A stretch of DNA of 52,330 bases from Candidatus Komeilibacteria bacterium (GCA_026396575.1 JAPLWM010000015.1:1-52330), one strand, 5' to 3'; counted from the first letter of the stretch, positions 42,897 to 51,732 are shown. Numbers and translations are program-made. The notes: generated by a model from the letters alone, not told the origin.

Positions 42897-44060
42897 TTAT
42901 TGAAGCGTAATGGCCACAATTTCCGGCCGATTGCCTAGTCGGCTGGGCGGACCCCATGTGCCGACGCCGCTGGAAGTGTAAACGGTAAAATTATCTTTAA
43001 CCGTCAAGCCGAAATGATAAGACCGAAAAACCAGATAAGTAATCAAGCCCAGCGGCCAAAGCTGGCCCACGTGGGTGTGGCCGCAAAGCACCAAATTAAC
43101 GCCTGTCCGGCCTAAATTCTTAAGTTTGGTTGGCAGATGTTTAAGTAAAACAGTCGGCAAACCGGGCTGAAAATTAACCAAAGAATCCAAAATATCCTCC
43201 CCGGCCCCGGCTGGGCGGGATTTTTTTGTAGGCAATTTAAATTCCTCATAAGGCAGGCCGGCCAGCTGCAAGCCGTTAATGACCACCGCCTGATTGTCTA
43301 AAATTTTAATTTTGGTTTCCTTGACCACTTTTAAAGACCGCTGCAAGCCCAAATAAACTTCGTGATTGCCGCTGACGAAAAAAATTCCCTGCAAAGTTTT
43401 TAAATCATTAAGCGGCTTGACGAATTCCTCCAAGCTGCCGTCCAGGCCGTCGAATAAATCGCCGGTAATTAAAACCAATTCGTGGTCAAGCCGATTGACC
43501 CGCTTAACCACTCTTTCTAAAAAACCGCTGCGATGCACGTGCCCCAAATGAATATCGGAAAGCTGAATAATGGTTTTGCCCCGCCAAACCGCGGGCAGGT
43601 TGGAAATCTTGACTGTAATTTTTTTTAAACGCGGACTGAAAGCGTTAACCACGCCGATGGCAAACAGCAAAACCGCCAGCCAAACCATGGCCATAAAAGC
43701 GTTGCTTGAAAGTTTGGCTGACCAATTAAAACCGGCTGCCCGGCCCAATAATTTAATCAGCCACAAGCAAGCCGAACCGATGAATAAATAATAATAAATG
43801 CCCAGCCAGGAAGCAAAAAAAACATACAAGCTTCTGGTAATTAGGCCCTCGCGCTGATGCGCCAAAATGGAAGCTAAAATAAAACCGACGCTTAAAAACG
43901 CCAAAATTCCCAATAAAACAGCTTGGCTGACGGGTTTGGTTAAGCCTAAAAAACTGACGGCCGAATAAAACAAAAAATAATGGCCGCCGAAGAGCAAAAC
44001 AACAACCAGAGCGGCTAAAAGCAGAATTTTTAAAATATTCACGGATAAAACCATTGCCAA
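42897..44060 (-). CDS. Membrane-bound metallophosphoesterase
   Basis: 387 residues. About four hydrophobic helices (1-145) precede a calcineurin-like phosphoesterase: LSDIHLGHVHRSG, ITGDLFDG, SGNHEVYLG and LCGHTHVGQLWP, the full metal-ligand set, similar to YkuE/YaeI-type proteins. The catalytic part follows the last helix. Substrate unknown. Starts after a 32-bp gap below the FKBP gene. Confidence 0.9.
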   Translation of the reverse strand: MAMVLSVNILKILLLAALVVVLLFGGHYFLFYSAVSFLGLTKPVSQAVLLGILAFLSVGFILASILAHQREGLITRSLYVFFASWLGIYYYLFIGSACLWLIKLLGRAAGFNWSAKLSSNAFMAMVWLAVLLFAIGVVNAFSPRLKKITVKISNLPAVWRGKTIIQLSDIHLGHVHRSGFLERVVKRVNRLDHELVLITGDLFDGLDGSLEEFVKPLNDLKTLQGIFFVSGNHEVYLGLQRSLKVVKETKIKILDNQAVVINGLQLAGLPYEEFKLPTKKSRPAGAGEDILDSLVNFQPGLPTVLLKHLPTKLKNLGRTGVNLVLCGHTHVGQLWPLGLITYLVFRSYHFGLTVKDNFTVYTSSGVGTWGPPSRLGNRPEIVAITLQ

Positions 44061-44092
44061 ACGGACTATTTTTTTACGATCTTTTTCAAGAT

Positions 44093-44761
44093 TTAATTAT
44101 TAATGGAAACCAGCTCCACTTCAAAAGTTAAAGTAGCGTTAGGCGGAATAACCGAACCGTAACCTTGGGCGCCGTAGGCCAAAGCGGGCGGTATGACCAA
44201 TTTTCTTTTTTCGCCGACTTTCATGCCCACCAAGCCCTGCTCCCAACCCGGAATAACCTGGCCCTGGCCCAGGGTAATGGTAATGGGCGCCTTTTTGTCA
44301 TAGCTGGAATCAAAAACCGTGCCATCTTCAAGGGTGCCTTTATAATTAACAGTAATGGAGTCGCCGGTTTTAACCTGTTTTTCGCCCGTGCCGGCGGTTA
44401 AGGTTTGAATATCCACTTTAGCGTTTTTTACTGCCTCGGCTTGAGCGGCCTTTTCCTGCGCAACTTTGGCCACCTCCATGCCGGAGCTGAAAAAATACTT
44501 GCCGTCTTTGGTTAAATAAGCCGTTACCGGAGCTTGATCTCCCAAATTGACCATTATCTGATAAACGCCCGAAACCTCTTTAACCTCGCCTAAGGTTGCC
44601 GGAGTCTTGGGATCCACTAGATTTTCATTGATAAAAGACAAAGCGCTGGCTTTAGCTTCGTCCAAGTTTAAATTTTTTACTTGATTAGAGCTGAAATTCG
44701 GCAAAGTGCAGCCCGTAAGGCCTAAGAGCAAAATTCCGGCTAAAAAAAGGAGTTTTTTCAC
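44093..44761 (-). CDS. FKBP-type peptidyl-prolyl isomerase lipoprotein
   Basis: 222 residues with a lipobox (LLGLTGC, Cys18). The C-terminal FKBP domain (about 115-222) shows VNYKGTLEDGTVFDSSY, QVIPGWEQGLVGMKVGEKR and PPALAYGAQG, with the usual active-site Tyr/Asp/Trp. The N-terminal half is a membrane-proximal domain. Start codon is GTG. It assists folding outside the membrane. Confidence 0.92.
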   Translation of the reverse strand: MKKLLFLAGILLLGLTGCTLPNFSSNQVKNLNLDEAKASALSFINENLVDPKTPATLGEVKEVSGVYQIMVNLGDQAPVTAYLTKDGKYFFSSGMEVAKVAQEKAAQAEAVKNAKVDIQTLTAGTGEKQVKTGDSITVNYKGTLEDGTVFDSSYDKKAPITITLGQGQVIPGWEQGLVGMKVGEKRKLVIPPALAYGAQGYGSVIPPNATLTFEVELVSINN

Positions 44762-44792
44762 ATTTTTAAGGTTAATGATAAATAACCTGTTT

Positions 44793-44822
44793 ATTGTAGC
44801 AAAAATCCGCTAAAAACGCCAA
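44793..44822 (-). promoter_or_regulatory. Promoter of the FKBP gene
   Basis: On minus, TTGGCG (44817-44822), an 18-bp spacer and TACAAT (44793-44798). Confidence 0.6.
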
Positions 44823-44851
44823 AGCCGTGGCGATTTCTAACTATTGCTTAT

Positions 44852-45808
44852 TTAACTTGAGCTTTTAAGCACAACCGGAATTTGCAAAGAATCATCATGT
44901 TCCGGCAAGCCCGAAGGATTGTCTTTTTTTAAAATTAAAACACCGGTTGAAGTTTGCGGCTTGGTAAATTTCAATGTGGCGGTAAAGGGCACAAAATTTT
45001 CCGTCATCCAATCGCTGGTGGCTTGGGCAAGGCCAGACGCAACGGTTTGCCCATTGGCATCGGTAAGTTCAATGGGAAAACTGGCTTCAAAAAACCACAT
45101 TCCTCTGGCTTGGCCGGTAATGGTTAAGGGGCTGGCAACGATTTGATTCGGTACGGGATAGCTTACTTGAATTAAATCGGCTTTGCTAAAACCGGCACTT
45201 AAAACCATGCCGTTAACCAAGCCGTCCAAATCAAAAGCTTGGCGCTCGGCCAAGCAATCGCTTTGCTTGGGATTATCGTAATTTAGGCATTGCGGATAGC
45301 GCAAAGTAAAGGTTAAGCTTACCAGCTGGCTGTTTTTGGCCGTAGTATAGGTATAGGTGGTATACACGCTGCCGGCCGCACCCTCGCTCATGGTTTCCAG
45401 GCAATAAATTTGGTTATTGATGGTTTTAACTTTTCTATCGGGCAAACTGGGCGTGCCTGATTGAGGCACGCAGGAAAATTGGCCGGGGCTGACTTTTATA
45501 ACCGGCGGCCAATCGGCCGGAGTAATATAATCGGCCGAGAGCTTATCCGGATATTTAAAACTAACGCCCAAAGCGGGATCGCTGAAAGTTTTCCAAGAGT
45601 CCTGATTATTATCGGCTGCAACTTGCGGACAAGGCGCAAACTCGCAATTGGGCCCGCTACGGCCAACGCTGGAACCGTCTGGGCAAAGTTTGGCTTCCAT
45701 GGTGCAGGCAACCGGCGAATTTTGCGGCTTAAAAACCTTGGGCCAAAAAATAAAACCCAAAACCACGATTAAAATTAAAACAATGGGAATAATTACTTTT
45801 TTAGGCAT
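44852..45808 (-). CDS. Secreted/anchored protein with C-terminal Gmad2 domain
   Basis: 318 residues. An N-terminal helix (residues 5-22) is followed by a Cys-rich segment CTMEAKLCPDGSSVGRSG ending EFAPCP. The middle is a PsbP-like region without motif. The last 95 residues (VSYPVPNQIVASPLTITGQA, WFFEASFPIELTD) fit Gmad2, an immunoglobulin-like extracellular domain. Role likely surface binding; not established. Confidence 0.8.
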   Translation of the reverse strand: MPKKVIIPIVLILIVVLGFIFWPKVFKPQNSPVACTMEAKLCPDGSSVGRSGPNCEFAPCPQVAADNNQDSWKTFSDPALGVSFKYPDKLSADYITPADWPPVIKVSPGQFSCVPQSGTPSLPDRKVKTINNQIYCLETMSEGAAGSVYTTYTYTTAKNSQLVSLTFTLRYPQCLNYDNPKQSDCLAERQAFDLDGLVNGMVLSAGFSKADLIQVSYPVPNQIVASPLTITGQARGMWFFEASFPIELTDANGQTVASGLAQATSDWMTENFVPFTATLKFTKPQTSTGVLILKKDNPSGLPEHDDSLQIPVVLKSSS

Positions 45809-45812
45809 AAAT

Positions 45813-46361
45813 TTAATCGCAAAAGCCGGTTAGCATATCTGCCGGAAATTGGTAAGTTTGTTTTATTTTGTTGCAATCAATGCTGCCGTTGCCGTCGTAA
45901 ACCAATTGCCAATTATCCCCTGTTTTAACGGCTAAAAACATGCCCCCTTCTCCTCCGGCCGGGGCAAAAGAAACTTCGCCTCTGGCATATTGGGTATTTT
46001 CCTTATCAATTTTAACAAATACGTCGGTAACTGGCTTATGGTATTTTTCCGCCAACGCCGCGGTTATTTTTTCCGCCGAAAGGCAATCCTGTTCAAAAAC
46101 GCGGAGGCATTCTTTTTTAGCTTCGCACCAGGAATAACCGGCCGAACCGATGCAGCCGTGTTCGTCGCGGTCATTGCCGACTAACGGCTGATTAACCTCT
46201 CCGCAACCGCTCGTAGGCGCCGGATTTGCGGGCTGGCCGTGCTTAACCCACTGGTTATTCTGGCAAAGCCAGGTATCTTCGGGGGTTAAAAATCTTAGCA
46301 CGCCAAGCGCCGCTAAAATCAACACCGCGAAGATGATGACGATGATGGTTTTTTTAGACAT
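45813..46361 (-). CDS. Membrane-anchored protein, unknown function
   Basis: 182 residues: one N-terminal hydrophobic helix (about 4-22), then a Cys-rich stretch with SAGYSWCEAKKECLRV, similar in feel to the neighbouring Gmad2 protein, and a domain with FVKIDKENTQYARGEV. Its first 43 bases overlap the GIY-YIG gene. Function unknown. Confidence 0.7.
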   Translation of the reverse strand: MSKKTIIVIIFAVLILAALGVLRFLTPEDTWLCQNNQWVKHGQPANPAPTSGCGEVNQPLVGNDRDEHGCIGSAGYSWCEAKKECLRVFEQDCLSAEKITAALAEKYHKPVTDVFVKIDKENTQYARGEVSFAPAGGEGGMFLAVKTGDNWQLVYDGNGSIDCNKIKQTYQFPADMLTGFCD

Positions 46362-46591
46362 AGTTTTAATTTTTCCGCTCTGGATAATTTTTTAATTTTG
46401 GCTTCGGCTTTTGCAGCCAAGGATTTATTTTTAAACTTTTTGAAATAAACCAGTTTAACCGGCCTGCGGGCGTGGGTATATTTGGCGCCCAATGGCGAAT
46501 GGTTATGTTCGGCTATGCGCCTGGTTAAATTAGTGGTAATGCCGGCGTACAAAGTGGCATCGGAACATTTAATAAGATAAAGGTGATACAT
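46319..46591 (-). CDS. GIY-YIG family protein (UPF0213-like)
   Basis: 90 residues. MYHLYLIKCSDATLYAGITTN carries the Y-L / Y-A-G form of the GIY-YIG motif, with RRIAEHN and a basic second half, as in small YhbQ-like proteins. It is a putative nuclease whose role in the cell is unclear. A Ser-rich tail is encoded in the overlap with the next gene. Confidence 0.88.
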   Translation of the reverse strand: MYHLYLIKCSDATLYAGITTNLTRRIAEHNHSPLGAKYTHARRPVKLVYFKKFKNKSLAAKAEAKIKKLSRAEKLKLCLKKPSSSSSSRC

Positions 46592-46608
46592 GAAGTTGTT
46601 ATTTTAAA

Positions 46609-47496
46609 CTACCGCGGATCGCTATCAACGCCGATTTTCCAAACATTCTTTTCCAAAAAAGCTTCAATGGTTTGCCGATTGGCTTTATTGATAAGGTTTG
46701 AATGCGAAAGTTTATTAGCCTTGGCGTAATCGGCCAAGGTGATAATTTTTTTACCTTCCAAATAAGCCAACCGTTTATAATAGCTGTTGGTAAGCGCTTT
46801 ACCCACTATTTCCTCCATAATAGCGGTTTTGCCTTTTAAATCAAACTCACTAAACGCTTCGTAATATTTTTTCCTGTCGATGAATTTTATATTTATCGGC
46901 ACGAAGCCTTCGCGGATCAATAAATAATTGTTAATCACACGGCCAATGCGGCCATTACCGTCAACAAACGGATGAGTATATTCAAAAACAAGATGTAGTT
47001 TTGCCAGGCGCTTGATAATATTTTCATGGCTTGAGGCATTATATTCCGACAACATTTTTTCCAAACGCTCAATTACTTCCTTCGGATTGGGTGCAATATG
47101 GCTTCCCACGCGGACATATTCGTTGTTATTCCTAAACCGGCCAGCAACATCGTCGCGGATATTGGAAATCAACATTTTATGAAGCGATAAAATCATCTCC
47201 AAGTTAAGCTCTTGTTCCTTGGATCTTTTGTCTATATACGATACGACCCGCGCTAAATTCTTTGCTTCAAAAACTTCCCGCTGGGTAACAAATCGATCCA
47301 AATCAATTTGCAAAAGGATTTTTTCGGTTTCTTCCAAAGTAAGCGTGCTGTTTTCTATGGCGTTGGAATTATAAACCTGCTCGGCCACTTCGGTTTCGGC
47401 AATAAGCGCCAGTAAGGCATTCTTACCCATAGACACCCTATAATACCTTTCCCTAAGGGAGTTTATTTTATTGAAAATATTGAGTGTTTTTGCCAT
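46609..47496 (-). CDS. Fic family AMP-transferase with inhibitory helix
   Basis: 295 residues. The Fic core HPFVDGNGRIGR (His175-Arg183) is complete, so AMP transfer to a target is expected. The N-terminal SNAIEN (Ser44-x3-Glu48-Asn49) fits the (S/T)xxxE(G/N) inhibitory helix, which blocks ATP in the resting enzyme. The C-terminus has a putative helix-turn-helix (LADYAKANKLSHSNLINKAN), so it may also bind DNA. A strong promoter with operator-like repeats lies directly upstream. It is on the GreA-distal side of the defence region. Confidence 0.93.
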   Translation of the reverse strand: MAKTLNIFNKINSLRERYYRVSMGKNALLALIAETEVAEQVYNSNAIENSTLTLEETEKILLQIDLDRFVTQREVFEAKNLARVVSYIDKRSKEQELNLEMILSLHKMLISNIRDDVAGRFRNNNEYVRVGSHIAPNPKEVIERLEKMLSEYNASSHENIIKRLAKLHLVFEYTHPFVDGNGRIGRVINNYLLIREGFVPINIKFIDRKKYYEAFSEFDLKGKTAIMEEIVGKALTNSYYKRLAYLEGKKIITLADYAKANKLSHSNLINKANRQTIEAFLEKNVWKIGVDSDPR

Positions 47497-47504
47497 ATAC
47501 TATT

Positions 47505-47572
47505 ATTATACTCTTTTTCACGTTTTTGTCAACATAATCGTGAAAAATGAATAAAAATCACCTATTTTCACG
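47505..47572 (-). promoter_or_regulatory. fic promoter with symmetric operator
   Basis: On minus, TTGACA (47527-47532), a 16-bp spacer and TATAAT (47505-47510); the start is predicted about 1-2 bases before the ATG at 47496, so the mRNA is practically leaderless. Three octamers TTTTCACG/CGTGAAAA lie at 47515-47522, 47539-47546 and 47565-47572. The first two are inverted about the -35 box. The Fic protein's own putative HTH is an obvious candidate ligand. Confidence 0.82.
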
Positions 47573-47573
47573 G

Positions 47574-48071
47574 TTATTCCACCTTAATAATTTTACCCGT
47601 TGTTTCGCTGCCGCCCAGCCGGATAGTAAAACTCTCCCCGGCTTTTTTGCCGAGTAAGGCAGCGCCGATTGGCGAATTATGGGAAATAATATTGTTGGCC
47701 AAATCGATTTCCGCAGAACCTAAAATTTGATAGGTAACGGTTTTACCGGACAAAGAAACGGTTACCCTGCTGCCCAGTTGAACCTGGCCCAAGTTGCCGG
47801 TTGGCTTAATAATGATGGCATTTTTTAAATGCTCTTCAATACCGAAAATTTTGTCGTTTATGGACCTTACCCGGCCTTTGGCCATTTGATAGGCGGCATT
47901 TTCGGAAAAATCCCCCATTTCGGCCAAACGCTGAAGTTCGCCAGTGGCGCCGGGCAAAGCGGCCTTAAGCTTGTTAAGCTTGGCCGTAAGCTCGTTAAAC
48001 TTGCTGCGGGTTAAATGCGGATCCGGCACAATGTTGGTAAACTCGCCGGGTTTGCGGTAGGGTATTTGCAT
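47574..48071 (-). CDS. greA: Transcription elongation factor GreA
   Basis: 165 residues. The N-terminal coiled coil has LGDFSEN-like EMGDFSENAAYQMAKGR, carrying the acidic tip used to stimulate cleavage by RNA polymerase; the C-terminal FKBP-like domain has VQLGSRVTV and ISHNSPIGAALLGKKAGE. Normal length. Rescues backtracked polymerase. Confidence 0.95.
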   Translation of the reverse strand: MQIPYRKPGEFTNIVPDPHLTRSKFNELTAKLNKLKAALPGATGELQRLAEMGDFSENAAYQMAKGRVRSINDKIFGIEEHLKNAIIIKPTGNLGQVQLGSRVTVSLSGKTVTYQILGSAEIDLANNIISHNSPIGAALLGKKAGESFTIRLGGSETTGKIIKVE

Positions 48072-48096
48072 ATGGTTATCTTAGCAAAAAACAAAA

Positions 48097-48120
48097 AAAA
48101 CCGCCATTAACGGCGGTTTT
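48097..48120 (-). terminator. Terminator after the 19-residue gene
   Basis: AAAACCGCC (48097-48105) pairs with GGCGGTTTT (48112-48120), followed on minus by a long T-rich tract. It lies just upstream of greA. Confidence 0.85.
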
Positions 48121-48133
48121 AAAAATAGCGCTT

Positions 48134-48193
48134 TTACCGTTTCTTTTTAGGTTTTTTGCTTTCTTTTTTGTGGGAGTTGTTGCCTTTGGCCAT
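48134..48193 (-). CDS. Very small lysine-rich protein
   Basis: 19 residues: MAKGNNSHKKESKKPKKKR. Short MxKGNN...KKPKK-type proteins recur in unrelated bacteria, which supports reality, as do a TATACT -10-like box upstream and a terminator immediately downstream. No Shine-Dalgarno is seen. Function unknown; too small to be certain. Confidence 0.5.
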   Translation of the reverse strand: MAKGNNSHKKESKKPKKKR

Positions 48194-48272
48194 ATGGAAA
48201 AGTTAATTGGTAAGGAAGTAAGTATAGCATAATTGAAGGGAGTTGGGTATACTGCAAACTTATTCAATAATT

Positions 48273-48986
48273 TTAAATACTTTTAAGATAATGAATTGTC
48301 TTTTCAATAAATATTTCATAATTATTCAACACTATCGCATTTCCAAATGATCCGGATATGCCCGTAGATATTTGCACGGGAATATTATGAGTTTTATTTA
48401 GGTAATATCTTTTATATTTTGACCTTGTGGTTATTATACCATGGTTACAGCTTGGAAATTTAATAATAAATAATAATGTTTTAATAGGAGTATGTAAATA
48501 TCTCTCTGTCTTATCTTTAGATAATATAATATATTTATCAATATTATGGCTCGAGATTTTATCCCATTTTGTTATTTTACCGTCGTCATTATAATAGGGC
48601 ATCTCTTCTGGTAAAATCAAAATTTGAAAGTATTCTTTATTATTTGTTCTAATATTAGCTGTTTCACCCAGCATGTTTTCAAAATAATTATTAGAATTCT
48701 GAGAATAATTATTCATTACAAATTTTACACCAATTCCCGCAATATCTTTTTCGTTTTTAGAAATTAAAATATCGACGGTCTTTTTCATATATCTTCCATC
48801 CATTTTCCCTTCTTTATTATTTCCTATGCCAAGTGATCTTACGTCATATTCTTGCCCCAATCTATTTTTAATATCATTTGCTATCGCACCATGCAGTACA
48901 ATTAATTTTTTATTACTTCTTGGATGTGTTTCCAAGAATTTGTTAAATGATTTTTTAACTGTCTGTAAAAATTGAGCATTGTTCAT
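48273..48986 (-). CDS. Putative type II restriction endonuclease
   Basis: 237 residues. Paired with the methyltransferase (10-bp gap, same strand). A candidate PD-(D/E)xK core is VDILI (Asp72) with Lys88 in GIGVKFV, although the usual acidic residue before x-Lys is replaced by Gly/Val; NSNNYFENMLGETANIR follows. Specificity cannot be read. AT-rich codon use unlike the surrounding genes suggests transfer. Confidence 0.75.
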   Translation of the reverse strand: MNNAQFLQTVKKSFNKFLETHPRSNKKLIVLHGAIANDIKNRLGQEYDVRSLGIGNNKEGKMDGRYMKKTVDILISKNEKDIAGIGVKFVMNNYSQNSNNYFENMLGETANIRTNNKEYFQILILPEEMPYYNDDGKITKWDKISSHNIDKYIILSKDKTERYLHTPIKTLLFIIKFPSCNHGIITTRSKYKRYYLNKTHNIPVQISTGISGSFGNAIVLNNYEIFIEKTIHYLKSI

Positions 48987-48996
48987 ATTTTTTTAA

Positions 48997-50457
48997 TTAA
49001 AATAATACTGGCTGGGATTTATAAAACTGAGGATGAACAAAATCTTTTAGAAAGCTTTTCGCATATGATTTATAGCCTCCGCGATAGCTCTTTGAAACGG
49101 AATTGATATATTTTTCCATTAAATTTGAATTTAACACCTCACATAACTCATAGATATCGGTATTATTTTTTGGTTTAATACAATAGCCAGCGTAAAAACT
49201 CATTTCTTCATCCTCAACTACATAAAAATGTGGCTTTAAATTCATTGTGCTGGTAATAATCTTTTTACCAAAGCTTGTTTTTAACCCTTGATTCCTGCCG
49301 AAGGCATAAAACTCTTCATAATTCTTACCGCCGCCCTTATCTCTCATTGCTAGAGTATCTTGATGGTATAGAAAATATTCATAAGCTTTGGGATAATTTT
49401 TTTGAAAAATATTTTTAGGGATAATTTTTTCATATTTATATGGAAAAATTAAGAAAAGATTTTGAGCCTCTCCTTTATAAGTTGACGCTTTAATAATAGG
49501 AACGCATAAATCTTTTTCTATTTTAAAATTATTAAAATAATAAAATTCTTTATCCTTTTTTTTAGGTGAAAAAATATAAATATTATCCTTAAGCGTAGCA
49601 ATGCCATAATGTATCTCTGCAATTTCATTAAGTGTTGAGTATTTCTTATTTAGTGCCACAATATTGTCTAAATACTTTTCATCAAAAAATTCCCACCTAT
49701 GTGGCCTCATATTTAACGCTGATATTTTTTTATATTTAATATTATTAAAATCATTTTTAAAATTTCCAGCGTATAAAAAATTATCCGTTTCTTCCTTTTG
49801 TAAAAAAGAAATTGCCGTATAAGCAGTAACGTCTTTAAATACTTGAAAATGATCAAAATTGATTATTTTAATTAAATGCGGTAATAATAAATCCCGTAAA
49901 TTCTTACCGGCTGCTGAATAAAAATGTGAATTGGGAGTGATAAATGCTATTTTACCATTATTATTTAATAATTTTAGCGCTTGTTCAAAAAAACAAAAAT
50001 ATAAATCAACTGAACCGCTAGACGCTGAGATGTATGATTTTTGCAATTTTTCTTTTCTGCCATTTAAATTTTGTATTCTTACATAAGGAGGATTCCCAAT
50101 TATAAAACTAAATTTCTTATTAAAATCATGAAAGCAGAAATCATCTGTTATTGCATTAAATTTTGTAATTTTACTATTTGATAATTTTTGCAAATTTTGT
50201 TTAGTTTTCTCTACATATTCTTCTGATATATCCGTAAAATAAATATTCTCTTCTATTACATTTTTTATTTTTTTACCTGTTAATTTTGAAAATTTTTGTG
50301 CTGCGATGGTGGCAAAAACCCCTTCACCACAGCCGGCATCTAATATCGTTTCGTCACCTTTGATTTCTTGATTATTTAATAACTCGTCAACCATAAAATT
50401 AACCACCCATTCAGGGGTAAAAACTATGCCATTTTCCTTCTTTATTATTGCATTCAT
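48997..50457 (-). CDS. DNA adenine N6-methyltransferase (restriction-modification)
   Basis: 486 residues. SAM site motif I DAGCGEGVFAT (about 40-50) and catalytic NPPYVRI (Asn122-Tyr125) give an N6-adenine gamma-type layout; the C-terminal half (about 260-470) is the likely target-recognition region. Strongly AT-rich, like the endonuclease gene. Promoter with TATAAT directly before the ATG implies a leaderless mRNA. Confidence 0.92.
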   Translation of the reverse strand: MNAIIKKENGIVFTPEWVVNFMVDELLNNQEIKGDETILDAGCGEGVFATIAAQKFSKLTGKKIKNVIEENIYFTDISEEYVEKTKQNLQKLSNSKITKFNAITDDFCFHDFNKKFSFIIGNPPYVRIQNLNGRKEKLQKSYISASSGSVDLYFCFFEQALKLLNNNGKIAFITPNSHFYSAAGKNLRDLLLPHLIKIINFDHFQVFKDVTAYTAISFLQKEETDNFLYAGNFKNDFNNIKYKKISALNMRPHRWEFFDEKYLDNIVALNKKYSTLNEIAEIHYGIATLKDNIYIFSPKKKDKEFYYFNNFKIEKDLCVPIIKASTYKGEAQNLFLIFPYKYEKIIPKNIFQKNYPKAYEYFLYHQDTLAMRDKGGGKNYEEFYAFGRNQGLKTSFGKKIITSTMNLKPHFYVVEDEEMSFYAGYCIKPKNNTDIYELCEVLNSNLMEKYINSVSKSYRGGYKSYAKSFLKDFVHPQFYKSQPVLF

Positions 50458-50463
50458 AAATAC

Positions 50464-50492
50464 ATTATAACACTCGTTAATAATACTTCCAA
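50464..50492 (-). promoter_or_regulatory. Promoter of the restriction-modification operon
   Basis: On minus, TTGGAA (50487-50492), exactly 17 bp, TATAAT (50464-50469). The predicted start falls on or beside the ATG at 50457, hence leaderless. Confidence 0.8.
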
Positions 50493-50518
50493 GCTCTTTT
50501 TTTACTAATTTACTAAAT

Positions 50519-50547
50519 CAATAAAAACAAGGCCGAAATGACCCTGT
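50519..50547. repeat. Direct repeat, left copy, flanking the RhuM-Fic gene
   Basis: Begins CAATAAAAACA and ends ATGACCCTGT, 29 bases. The right copy at 51661-51688 shares both ends exactly. Each can fold as a terminator-like hairpin on minus followed by T's. Confidence 0.65.
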
Positions 50548-50593
50548 AAAATTTAATTAAACTGTACCACTTTCACTGGGGTTTGGCAATAAC

Positions 50594-50619
50594 AAAACCC
50601 GCCCTAAGGGGCGGGTTTT
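50594..50619 (-). terminator. Terminator after the RhuM-Fic gene
   Basis: AAAACCCGCCC (50594-50604) pairs with GGGCGGGTTTT (50609-50619). It lies about 20 bases below the stop codon. Confidence 0.88.
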
Positions 50620-50640
50620 TACTACTACCGACATATTTAC

Positions 50641-51618
50641 TTATTTAAGCATTTGGGTTACTAAAGCTGTCATTTGCTCTTTTTTCCTCGGCTCGCTTTC
50701 GGCAATCAGTAAAGTAAGGGCCGTTAAACCGGCCTGGTTGATATTTTTACCGCCTTTTATCCGGGCTTTCCGCAAAAACCAAATAAAAGCAAAAGCGCCC
50801 GAACGCTTGTTGCCGTCGGTAAAAGGATGGTTTTTTACCATAAAATACAAAAGGTGCGCCGCTTTTTCTTCAAGAGTTTTATACAAGGGCTGGCCGCCGA
50901 ACGATTGCATAACATTGCCCACAATCCCCTGAATGCTGTCCGGCTGGCGTTCGGTAGCGAACAGTTCAGTGGCCTCGCCTTTTTTAACGAGTTCGGTTTT
51001 AAGTTTGGCAATTGCTTCGGACAATTCCCGGCCGGTAAGTTTAATGGCTTTTTTAGTTGTGCCAACCGGTTTTAAAGATTCCTTATCATAGGCATTAAGA
51101 GATACCCATGTGCCCGCGAATTCCTTAATTAAATCCAGAATTTTTTTAGGATCCAAAACAACGTGCTCCGGAAGCAAAGCCTGAATATTCGCCACCGATT
51201 TCATAAAGGATTTATAATTTTGGGTAATGCGAGAACGGTTTATTGTGTACCCGTTAATGATATGAGTGCGTAAAATCTTAGTTGCCCATTGTCTAAATTT
51301 AGTGCCAACAATGGAATTAATCCTATAACCTACGGCTATAATGACATCAAGATTATATGACTTTATTTTGCGCCTAATTTCCCTATTGCCCTCCTTTCGA
51401 ACTTGTAAGTATTCCTTACAAGTTGAATTTTCAGACAATTCTCCTTCCTTGAAAATATTACGCAAATGAAGAGTGATATTTTGAGGAGTAACGTTAAAAA
51501 TCCTAGACATTTCCGCTTGAGAAGCCCAGATAGTTTCAGACTGATAATCGCCCTTTAACTCAATAGCGCCAGATTTGGCCTGATAAATGATAATTTCTTT
51601 ATTTTCTTGTTTTTTCAT
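50641..51618 (-). CDS. RhuM-Fic/DOC fusion protein
   Basis: 325 residues. The N-terminal half (about 1-150) is RhuM-like, with an HTH-type SQAEMSRIFNVTPQNITLHLRN and SYNLDVIIAVGYRINSIVGT. The C-terminal half carries HPFTDGNKRSGAF (His264-Arg272), which is the Doc form of the Fic motif (phosphate transfer rather than AMP transfer in Doc). No antitoxin gene is adjacent. It may act as a stand-alone toxin or phage-defence protein; the RhuM part may bind DNA. The gene is flanked by a direct repeat. Confidence 0.92.
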   Translation of the reverse strand: MKKQENKEIIIYQAKSGAIELKGDYQSETIWASQAEMSRIFNVTPQNITLHLRNIFKEGELSENSTCKEYLQVRKEGNREIRRKIKSYNLDVIIAVGYRINSIVGTKFRQWATKILRTHIINGYTINRSRITQNYKSFMKSVANIQALLPEHVVLDPKKILDLIKEFAGTWVSLNAYDKESLKPVGTTKKAIKLTGRELSEAIAKLKTELVKKGEATELFATERQPDSIQGIVGNVMQSFGGQPLYKTLEEKAAHLLYFMVKNHPFTDGNKRSGAFAFIWFLRKARIKGGKNINQAGLTALTLLIAESEPRKKEQMTALVTQMLK

Positions 51619-51660
51619 ATGTTTGCTTATTGGTATTTTAACAAAATAATTAATTTATAA

Positions 51661-51691
51661 CAATAAAAACAGAGCTCGATGACCCTGTTTT
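51661..51691 (-). terminator. Terminator of tspO, also the right copy of the direct repeat
   Basis: AAAACAG (51666-51672) pairs with CTGTTTT (51685-51691); on minus a TTTTTATTG tract follows. It shares CAATAAAAACA and ATGACCCTGT with 50519-50547. Confidence 0.7.
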
Positions 51692-51732
51692 GTTTTATCT
51701 ATTTTACAAAACCCTGGAATTTGTCAAATATT

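Noticed and set aside
46609..47496. fic and the RhuM-Fic gene as classical toxin-antitoxin pairs
   Set aside because: No small antitoxin gene is adjacent to either; the Fic protein carries its own inhibitory motif.
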